Source: an uncultured Prevotella sp. | Lineage (GTDB): Bacteria > Bacteroidota > Bacteroidia > Bacteroidales > Bacteroidaceae | Direction of reading: 5' to 3' | Length of the DNA: 9,809 nt | Assembly (NCBI GenBank): GCA_946625715.1 | Contig: CAMOTK010000065.1 | Span: 1-9,809, forward strand | In this document: in pieces, positions 1 to 5,785 of the stretch | Layout: the number at the start of each line of letters is the position of its first letter | How positions within the stretch are numbered: position 1 is the first letter of the stretch | Translations under genes and position numbers: made by a program | The notes under the pieces: generated by a model | What the model was told of the DNA's origin: nothing | The model's input: only the letters and a program-made list of their open reading frames with translations | Databases searched by the model: none

Positions 1-741
1 CTGCTGCTGAAGGCCATCACCTTCCCCATGGTGAAGAAGAGCTACATGTCGAGCGCCAAGATGCGCGTGCTGAAGCCGAAACTCGACGAGGCTACGAAGC
101 AGTATGACAAGCCCGAAGACCAGATGAAGAAGCAGCAGGAGATGATGTCGCTCTACCAGAAGTACGGCGTCAGTCCGCTGAGCGGCTGTCTGCCCATGCT
201 GATACAGATGCCTATCTGGATTGCGATGTTCAACTTCGTGCCCAACGCCATTCAGCTGCGCCGCGAGTCGTTCCTCTGGATTGACGACCTCTCGACCTAC
301 GACCCCATCATTGAGTGGCAGACCAACATCTGGGGCATTGGCGACCACCTGTCGCTGACGTGTATCCTGTTCTGCGTGGCCAACATTCTCTACAGCTACA
401 TGACCATGCGCCAGCAGAAGGACCAGATGGTGGGCCAGCAGGCTGAACAGATGAAGATGATGCAGTGGATGATGTACCTCATGCCCCTCATGTTCTTCTT
501 CATGTTCAACGACTACTCGGCCGGTCTGAACTTCTACTACTTCATCTCGCTCTTCTTCTCGGCTGCCATCATGTGGACGCTGCGCAAGACCACCAACGAC
601 GAGAAGCTGCTGGCCATTCTCGAGGCCCGCTACAAGGAGAACCAGGCCAACCCGAAGAAGCAGACCAGCGGACTGGCTGCCCGTCTGGAAGCGATGCAGA
701 AACAAGTGGAGGAAATGCAAAAACAACAACAGAAACGATGA
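1..741 (+). CDS. yidC: Membrane protein insertase YidC, C-terminal part (5' end outside window)
   Basis: This is the 3' part of a YidC/Oxa1/Alb3 insertase, the inner-membrane protein that inserts and folds membrane proteins alone or with SecYEG. The frame is open from base 1, so the true start lies upstream; 246 codons and the TGA stop are visible. The segment around SGCLPMLIQMPIWIAMF matches the conserved GCLP-x-LIQMPI transmembrane stretch of the family. Further hydrophobic segments follow (LTCILFCVANILYSY, then MYLMPLMFFFMF and FYYFISLFFSAAIMW). The missing 5' part should carry the first transmembrane helix and the large periplasmic domain. The C-terminal tail is charged and rich in Gln and Lys, likely a cytoplasmic coiled coil or basic ribosome-facing tail. 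The stop overlaps the start of the next gene. The identification is secure. Confidence 0.96.
   Translation: MLLKAITFPMVKKSYMSSAKMRVLKPKLDEATKQYDKPEDQMKKQQEMMSLYQKYGVSPLSGCLPMLIQMPIWIAMFNFVPNAIQLRRESFLWIDDLSTYDPIIEWQTNIWGIGDHLSLTCILFCVANILYSYMTMRQQKDQMVGQQAEQMKMMQWMMYLMPLMFFFMFNDYSAGLNFYYFISLFFSAAIMWTLRKTTNDEKLLAILEARYKENQANPKKQTSGLAARLEAMQKQVEEMQKQQQKR
738..741 (+). other. ATGA stop/start overlap between yidC and the UPF0371 gene
   Basis: The ATG of the UPF0371 gene (738-740) shares bases with the TGA stop of yidC (739-741). This 4-base overlap is the classic arrangement for translational coupling. No Shine-Dalgarno sequence sits at a useful distance upstream, so reinitiation by ribosomes finishing yidC is a plausible way the second gene is translated. 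The overlap is seen directly; the coupling is inferred. Confidence 0.8.
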
Positions 742-2201
742 AAATTGGATTTGACAACGAGAAATATCTGAAGATACAGTCGGAACACATTCGCGAGCGC
801 ATTGCGAAGTTCGACGGCAAGCTCTATCTGGAACTGGGCGGCAAGCTCTTCGACGACCACCACGCCAGCCGCGTGCTGCCAGGCTTCAAGCCCGACTCGA
901 AGCTGCGCATGTTTGCACAGCTGCGCGACCAGCTGGAGATTGTCATCGTGGTGAGTGCCGACGACATCGAGAAGAACAAGGTGCGTTCCGACCTGGGCAT
1001 CACCTACGACGAAGACGTGCTCCGACTGCGCGAAGAGTTCCAGAAGCGCGAGTTCATGGTGGGCTCGGTGGTCATCACCCACTACAACGGCCAGCATGCC
1101 GCCGACCAGTTCCGCCATCGGCTGGAGCGCATGGGCATCAAGTCGTACATCCACTACCTCATCGACGGCTATCCGCACAACGTGGAGCTCATTGCCAGCG
1201 ACGAAGGCTTCGGAAAGAACGACTATGTCGAGACCTCGCGCGAGCTGGTCATCGTCACCGCACCTGGTCCCGGCTCAGGCAAGATGGCCGTCTGCCTCAG
1301 CCAGCTCTACAACGAGCACAAGCGCGGCATACGCGCCGGCTACGCCAAGTTCGAGACGTTCCCCGTGTGGAACCTGCCGCTGAAGCACCCCGTCAACATT
1401 GCCTACGAGGCTGCCACGGCCGACCTGAACGACGTGAACATGATTGACCCCTTCCATCTGGAAGCCTACGACAAGATTGCCGTCAACTACAACCGCGACA
1501 TCGAAATCTTCCCCGTGCTCAATGCCCTCTTCGAAGGCATCTACGGCGAGAATCCCTATAAGTCGCCCACCGACATGGGTGTCAACATGGTGGGCTTCTG
1601 CATCAGCGACGACGAAGCCTGCTGCCAGGCCAGCCGCGACGAGATTATCCGCCGCTACTACGATGCCACCAACAAGCTGGCCGACGGTGCCGACAACGAG
1701 CGCGAGGTGAGCAAGATTCTGCTGCTCTTCAACCAGGCCAAGATTACGACGGCCTATCGCCGCGTCACCGTTGCTGCACAGGCCAAACAGGAACTGACCG
1801 AGCACACCGCCGCTGCCATAGAACTGGAAGACGGCACCATCATCACCGCCAAGTCGTCGCCCCTGCTCGGCTGTTCGGCCGCGCTGCTGCTCAATGCCAC
1901 GAAGCATCTGGCCGGCATCGACCACGAGGCCAAGCTCATTCCGCAGAGCCTCATCGAGCCTGTTCAGAAGACGAAGACTGAGTATCTCGGCGCCAAGAAC
2001 CCCCGTCTGCATACCGACGAAGTGCTGGTGGCCCTGAGCGTGGTGTCGGAGAGCGACGAGCGCTGTCGACATGCACTGGAGCAGCTGCCACGTCTGCGCG
2101 ACTGTCAGGTACACTCCACGGTGATGCTCTCCGAAGTAGACCGCAAAATCTTCAAGAAACTAGGGTGCGGACTGACCTGCGACCCTGTGCGCAAGAAATA
2201 A
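738..2201 (+). CDS. UPF0371/DUF1846 family protein, function unknown
   Basis: The product is a 487-aa cytoplasmic protein with no signal peptide or membrane segment. Its opening (MKIGFDNEKYLKIQSEHI) and the following KFDGKLYLELGGKLFDDHHASRVLPGF region are hallmarks of the UPF0371 (DUF1846) family, and the length is typical for full-length members. A glycine-rich loop APGPGSGKM spans residues 175-183, with Lys182 placed like a P-loop lysine. It departs from a canonical Walker A because the first glycine is replaced by proline and no Ser/Thr follows the lysine, so nucleotide binding is only a possibility. Family structures are known but, as far as I know, no biochemical role is established. The frame is open upstream to 465, but the conserved N-terminus and the ATGA overlap fix the start at 738. 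It lies between yidC and a secreted peptidase gene. Confidence 0.9.
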   Translation: MKIGFDNEKYLKIQSEHIRERIAKFDGKLYLELGGKLFDDHHASRVLPGFKPDSKLRMFAQLRDQLEIVIVVSADDIEKNKVRSDLGITYDEDVLRLREEFQKREFMVGSVVITHYNGQHAADQFRHRLERMGIKSYIHYLIDGYPHNVELIASDEGFGKNDYVETSRELVIVTAPGPGSGKMAVCLSQLYNEHKRGIRAGYAKFETFPVWNLPLKHPVNIAYEAATADLNDVNMIDPFHLEAYDKIAVNYNRDIEIFPVLNALFEGIYGENPYKSPTDMGVNMVGFCISDDEACCQASRDEIIRRYYDATNKLADGADNEREVSKILLLFNQAKITTAYRRVTVAAQAKQELTEHTAAAIELEDGTIITAKSSPLLGCSAALLLNATKHLAGIDHEAKLIPQSLIEPVQKTKTEYLGAKNPRLHTDEVLVALSVVSESDERCRHALEQLPRLRDCQVHSTVMLSEVDRKIFKKLGCGLTCDPVRKK

Positions 2202-2225
2202 CAGCCAATCAAAACAAATAGAACT

Positions 2226-4388
2226 ATGAAAAAATGCCTATTAACGCTATTAGTCCTAATAGCTTCCATTAACATTCAAGCTCAAGACGACGTGAATATT
2301 GGACGACAGAACATCAAGCTCAAAGGCGACCGCATGACACCGGAAGCCCTTTGGGCTATGGGGCGCATCGGCAGCCACCAGGCTTCGCCCGACGGCAAGA
2401 AGATAGTCTACCAGGTGGCCTACTACAGTGTGAAACACAACAAGAGCCACCACGTGCTCTACACCATCAAGGCCGATGGCACCAGCCAGCAGCTGCTCAC
2501 GAAGAGCAGCAAGAACGAGACCGACCCGCAGTGGCTGGACAACGAGACCATTGCCTATCTCTTCGAGGGCGACATCTGGTCGGTGAAGGCCGACGGCACT
2601 GGCCGCCAGCAGCTGTCGAAGACCGACGGCAAGGTCGAGGGCTTCAAGTTCTCGCCCGACCGCCAGAAGGTCATCATCCTCAAGTCTATTCCCTTCCACG
2701 AGATTATCAAAGAGAACCCGTCGGACCTGCCCAAGGCTACCGGCCGACTGGTCACCGACCTGATGTATCGCCACTGGGACCACTATGTGGAGAGCATCCA
2801 GCACCCCTTCGTGGCCAATGTGGGCAGTGGCTATGCCGTTGCCAACGAAATGATTGACATTCTCGACGGTCAGCCCTATGAGTGCCCGATGGAACCGTTC
2901 GGCGGCATGGAGCAGCTCGACTGGAGCACCGACTCGAAGCAGATTGCCTACACCTGCCGCAAGAAGACGGGCCTGGTCTACAGCATCTCTACCGACTCGG
3001 ACATCTATTTATATAATATAGGTACGCGCAAGACGACGAACCTCTGCAAGCCGGCCAACTATGTGGAGCCGAGGATTGAGCCCACGAAGACGCTGAAGTA
3101 TCAGAACATCAACGCCGAGAAGAACCTCAAGAACAACGTGGGCTACGACCAGAACCCGAAGTTCTCGCCCGACGGCAACTACGTGGCCTGGCTCTCCATG
3201 AAGCGCTGTGGCTACGAGAGCGACCGCATGCGCCTGTGCTGCTACAATCTGAAGACGGGCGAGAAGACCTATCTCACCGAGTCGTTCGACTCGAGCGTCG
3301 ACGACTTCTGCTGGACACCCGACGCCAAGGCCCTCTACTTCATCGGTGTGTGGCACGCCACCGAGAACCTCTATGCCACCAACCTGAAAGGCGAGGTGGT
3401 GCAGCTAACCGACAACTGGGCCGACTTCGGCTCGCTGCAGATGCTCGACAACACGCGCCTGCTCATGGAGCGCCACAACTTCACCGCACCGGCCGACCTC
3501 TATGTGGTGACGCCCAACGTGAAGAAGCCCGAGAAGACTACGCTCGTACAGATTACTGAAGAGAACAAGCACATCCTCGACCAACTGGCCAAGCCCACCG
3601 TGCAACAGCACTGGGCCAACACCACCGACGGCAAGCAGATGCTCTACTGGGTGATACTGCCGCCCTACTTCGACGAGTCGAAGGAGTACCCCACCCTGCT
3701 CTTCTGCGAAGGCGGTCCGCAAAGTCCCGTCAGCCAGTTCTGGAGCTACCGCTGGAACTTCATGATTATGGCTTCGCAAGGCTATATCATCGTGGCCCCC
3801 AACCGCCGCGGCCTGCCCGGCTTCGGTCAGGAGTGGCTGGAACAAATCTCTGGCGACTGGACGGGCCAGTGCATGAAAGACTATCTCTCGGCCATCGACG
3901 ACGCTGCAGAGAATCTGCCCTACATCGACCGTGAGCACATGGGTGCCGTTGGCGCATCGTTCGGCGGCTTCTCGGTCTACTACTTAGCCAGCCACCACGA
4001 CAAGCGCTTCAAGTGCTTCATTGCCCACGACGGCGCTTTCAATCTTGAAGCCATGTACACGGAAACGGAAGAAAACTGGTTCTCCAACTGGGAGTACGAC
4101 GATGCCTACTGGAACAGAGAGCAGACGGAGAACGCCCGTCGTACCTATGCCAACTCGCCCCACCGCTTTGTCGACAAGTGGGATACACCAATCCTGTGCA
4201 TCCACGGCGAGAAGGACTATCGCATCAATGCCACTCAGGGCATGAGCGCCTTCAATGCCGCTCGCATGAGAGGCATCGAAGCGCAACTGCTCATCTTCCC
4301 TGATGAAAATCACTGGGTGCTGAAGCCCCAGAACGGTATACTCTGGCAGCGCACCTATTTCAACTGGCTTGACCGCTGGTTGAAATAG
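2226..4388 (+). CDS. Secreted S9 family serine peptidase, DPP5-like
   Basis: This 720-aa protein is a prolyl-oligopeptidase-family (S9) peptidase. The first 20 residues form a signal peptide ending in the QAQ typical of Bacteroidota, so it acts in the periplasm. Residues of about 30-450 form a TolB/WD40-like beta-propeller with repeated SPDGK/SPDGN turns. Residues of about 480-720 form the alpha/beta-hydrolase domain. The catalytic triad is visible: Ser578 in GASFGG, Asp664 in HGEKDYR and His696 in ENHWV. The MYRHWD segment and overall layout resemble Porphyromonas DPP5, which releases dipeptides with hydrophobic residues at P1; that substrate preference is inferred here. Such enzymes supply dipeptides to amino-acid-fermenting Bacteroidota. 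The start is 24 bases after the UPF0371 stop, with no obvious separate promoter. The 3' end overlaps the convergent synthetase gene by 29 bases. Confidence 0.93.
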   Translation: MKKCLLTLLVLIASINIQAQDDVNIGRQNIKLKGDRMTPEALWAMGRIGSHQASPDGKKIVYQVAYYSVKHNKSHHVLYTIKADGTSQQLLTKSSKNETDPQWLDNETIAYLFEGDIWSVKADGTGRQQLSKTDGKVEGFKFSPDRQKVIILKSIPFHEIIKENPSDLPKATGRLVTDLMYRHWDHYVESIQHPFVANVGSGYAVANEMIDILDGQPYECPMEPFGGMEQLDWSTDSKQIAYTCRKKTGLVYSISTDSDIYLYNIGTRKTTNLCKPANYVEPRIEPTKTLKYQNINAEKNLKNNVGYDQNPKFSPDGNYVAWLSMKRCGYESDRMRLCCYNLKTGEKTYLTESFDSSVDDFCWTPDAKALYFIGVWHATENLYATNLKGEVVQLTDNWADFGSLQMLDNTRLLMERHNFTAPADLYVVTPNVKKPEKTTLVQITEENKHILDQLAKPTVQQHWANTTDGKQMLYWVILPPYFDESKEYPTLLFCEGGPQSPVSQFWSYRWNFMIMASQGYIIVAPNRRGLPGFGQEWLEQISGDWTGQCMKDYLSAIDDAAENLPYIDREHMGAVGASFGGFSVYYLASHHDKRFKCFIAHDGAFNLEAMYTETEENWFSNWEYDDAYWNREQTENARRTYANSPHRFVDKWDTPILCIHGEKDYRINATQGMSAFNAARMRGIEAQLLIFPDENHWVLKPQNGILWQRTYFNWLDRWLK
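2246..2263. repeat. 18-bp inverted repeat inside the peptidase signal-peptide codons
   Basis: GCTATTAG and CTAATAGC are perfect 8-base complementary arms separated by TC. The repeat starts 20 bases after the first base of the start codon. The codons here are CTA, TTA and ATA, whereas the rest of the gene strongly prefers CTG, CTC and ATC. It could be a DNA operator, an mRNA hairpin near the start, or simply a chance product of AT-rich 5' codons. Confidence 0.5.
4360..4388. other. Convergent overlap of two coding 3' ends
   Basis: The + strand peptidase stop (TAG, 4386-4388) lies beyond the - strand synthetase stop (TGA, reading 4362 to 4360). The two genes share 29 bases tail to tail. Each mRNA that reads past its own stop is therefore antisense to the other gene's 3' end. 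There is no intergenic space for a dedicated terminator. Confidence 0.9.
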
Positions 4389-5451
4389 GCAGGCTGTCAG
4401 CCTGTTCAAGAAGCATATCGGCAAGCATGAAGTTACTGTCCTGCTTGCCGTATATTGTATCATAGACAAACTTCAGGCCAAGACGACCACCGCCCATCTT
4501 GAGCACATGCACCAAGCAGAGGTTCTGCAGGCCGATGCTCTCGGCCAGGATGTCCAGGTCGGTAACAGCCAGTTGCGACAATGCCAACTGGTAGGCCAGC
4601 TCTGAGTTGTCTTTGATGAAACGCTCCACGTCGCCCAGCGTCTTCAGCTCGAAAGCCTGCAACAGCTTCAGGAACGGCATGAGCGATACAGGATAGAGTT
4701 CTGCTTGGTTGACGGCAGCAATGCGCTGGTTCAACCTGTCGAAAGGTCGCAGCTCCAGATAGTTGCGGAACGAGTCGACCGAGAGCGACACTTCGTCGAG
4801 CCTTCCGCTCTTGACCAGCGCCTGCACCTGGCGGCGATAGTCGGCCAGCGTCACCTGTAGGCGACTGAACTCGTCGTCGATGAGTTCGAGCATGCCGGCC
4901 AGACGGCTGAACTGTCGCTTGTATTCAGGCGGTATCTGCACATCACCCTTGTAGCCGGTGTCGTGCTCAATGGTCGACCACACGTGCTGCAGTGCCGTAC
5001 GCATCTGCAACTCAAAGCGCAGGTTGGCCAGCGGCTCCTCTTCCGGACAAGTGGGATGAATGCGACAGATGTAGTGCAGCGAGTTGTAGCCGAAGCTGTT
5101 CAGCTCGTGCAGTTTGCGCTTGTCTACCGAGTTCTTCCAGTCTATTTCAAAGATACGCTTGGCAATAGCCGCCACCTTGTCGACGTCGTGGGTATAGAAC
5201 GTAATGACGCGCAAGCCCACCAAGTCGGTCAGGTCGTCTATCGACTGGTATTTCGTACCCTTCAAATCGAGCTTACCTTCCAGCGACTTCTCGCTTTTTG
5301 TGCGATGCTCCACAGCCGTCACGTAGATGCCCTGATGCTTCAAAGCATCTTCCAAGCGCTTGACCGCCACCTGCTCCAGCTGTTGGAGCAGGGGCAAGCG
5401 CTCTTTGAACTGACTCATGAGAGCCTGTGTATGCGCATTCAGACTGGCCAT
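4360..5451 (-). CDS. RelA/SpoT-type nucleotide pyrophosphokinase without hydrolase domain
   Basis: This 363-aa protein carries a RelA/SpoT synthetase domain, the fold that transfers pyrophosphate from ATP to GTP or GDP to make (p)ppGpp. Family motifs appear in order: HRTKSEKSLEGK (Arg50, Lys52, Ser53, Lys60), DLVGLR (Asp76, Gly79, Arg81), FGYNSLHY (Gly121, Tyr122, Ser124, His126), and FELQMRT...QHVWSTIEHD (Glu147, Gln149, Arg151, Thr152, His156, Glu162, His163, Asp164). There is no HD hydrolase, TGS or ACT domain, so it is not a full-length Rel/SpoT. It is longer than typical small alarmone synthetases (roughly 200-260 aa): residues of about 215-363 form a predicted helical extension I do not recognise. 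It is the last gene of a four-gene operon, 1 base after the STAS stop. Some relatives instead pyrophosphorylate tRNA or make other (p)ppNpp products, so the exact product is open. Confidence 0.88.
   Translation of the reverse strand: MASLNAHTQALMSQFKERLPLLQQLEQVAVKRLEDALKHQGIYVTAVEHRTKSEKSLEGKLDLKGTKYQSIDDLTDLVGLRVITFYTHDVDKVAAIAKRIFEIDWKNSVDKRKLHELNSFGYNSLHYICRIHPTCPEEEPLANLRFELQMRTALQHVWSTIEHDTGYKGDVQIPPEYKRQFSRLAGMLELIDDEFSRLQVTLADYRRQVQALVKSGRLDEVSLSVDSFRNYLELRPFDRLNQRIAAVNQAELYPVSLMPFLKLLQAFELKTLGDVERFIKDNSELAYQLALSQLAVTDLDILAESIGLQNLCLVHVLKMGGGRLGLKFVYDTIYGKQDSNFMLADMLLEQADSLPISTSGQAS
4390..4404. repeat. GC-rich inverted repeat just after the peptidase stop
   Basis: CAGGCTG and CAGCCTG are perfect 7-base arms around a single central T, starting 2 bases after the peptidase stop. 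As RNA this would fold with about 5 GC-rich pairs and a 5-base loop. No U-run follows, so it is not a standard intrinsic terminator, although position suggests a role in 3'-end formation or mRNA stability. It lies inside the coding region of the - strand synthetase gene. Confidence 0.45.
4419..4450. terminator. Candidate terminator-like hairpin downstream of the peptidase gene
   Basis: CGGCAAGCA (4419-4427) and TGCTTGCCG (4442-4450) are perfect 9-base complementary arms with a 14-base loop. The pairing can extend into flanking ATAT/TATAT with one bulge. On the + strand the hairpin is followed by TATATTGTAT, which is AT-rich but not a clean U-run. It sits 31 bases past the peptidase stop and within the last codons of the convergent synthetase gene. 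A terminator or 3' stabiliser for the + strand transcript is inferred from position only. Confidence 0.4.
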
Positions 5452-5452
5452 T

Positions 5453-5755
5453 TTATTTGAACTCGAACAGATTAGTGAAACCTGTCATGGCAAACACGCT
5501 GCGGATGTCGTCGCTGATACCCTTGATATATACGTGGCTTCCAAATGGTTTGGCCCGCTTCAGCACGTTCAGGAACAAACGCAGACCGCTCGACGAAATG
5601 TACTCCAGTGCAGTGCAGTCGAGAATAATGTCATGACCCTCGCAGTTCTTCAGCGGTTCCATATCCTTCTCCACAGCGGGTGCAGCAGCTGTGTCGAGAC
5701 GACCGTCGAAATACATCACATAGTTGTTGTCTTCTTCTTTGAAAGTTGCCTTCAT
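5453..5755 (-). CDS. STAS domain protein, SpoIIAA/RsbV-type antagonist
   Basis: This 100-aa protein is a single STAS domain, the phosphorylatable adaptor of partner-switching systems. The core ILDCTALEYISSSGLRLFLNV region matches the SpoIIAA/RsbV signature. Ser56, directly before Gly57, aligns with the serine phosphorylated in SpoIIAA. In known systems the unphosphorylated form binds and releases a partner, while phosphorylation by an RsbW-type kinase blocks binding. The upstream gene encodes both a PP2C phosphatase and an RsbW-like kinase domain, the expected enzymes for this serine. The gene follows that one by 30 AT-rich bases, and its stop is 1 base before the synthetase start. No sigma factor or separate anti-sigma gene lies nearby, so its target is unknown; the adjacent synthetase is an attractive candidate. 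Confidence 0.9.
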   Translation of the reverse strand: MKATFKEEDNNYVMYFDGRLDTAAAPAVEKDMEPLKNCEGHDIILDCTALEYISSSGLRLFLNVLKRAKPFGSHVYIKGISDDIRSVFAMTGFTNLFEFK

Positions 5756-5785
5756 AGTTGTTTGTTTTTTTATAAGTTATTTATT

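Noticed and set aside
465..737. An upstream extension of the UPF0371 reading frame
   Set aside because: It overlaps conserved YidC coding sequence and translates to low-complexity residues. The family N-terminus begins exactly at the ATG at 738.
1260..1286. Canonical Walker A ATP-binding site in the UPF0371 protein
   Set aside because: The loop reads APGPGSGKM: the first glycine of GxxxxGK[ST] is proline, and methionine follows the lysine. It is only P-loop-like.
1275..2114. A 279-codon open frame on the - strand inside the UPF0371 gene
   Set aside because: It is a shadow of a conserved + strand gene, with no recognised domain or plausible promoter.
4360..5451. Toxin gene of a toxin-antitoxin pair (toxic SAS)
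   Set aside because: No small antitoxin-like gene is adjacent. The neighbour is a well-formed STAS protein matched to an upstream kinase/phosphatase, so a signalling operon explains the context better. The tRNA-modifying alternative is not excluded by sequence.
5756..5785. Internal promoter for the STAS gene in the 30-base AT-rich gap
   Set aside because: No TAnnTTTG box is visible on the - strand, and the spacing fits read-through within an operon.
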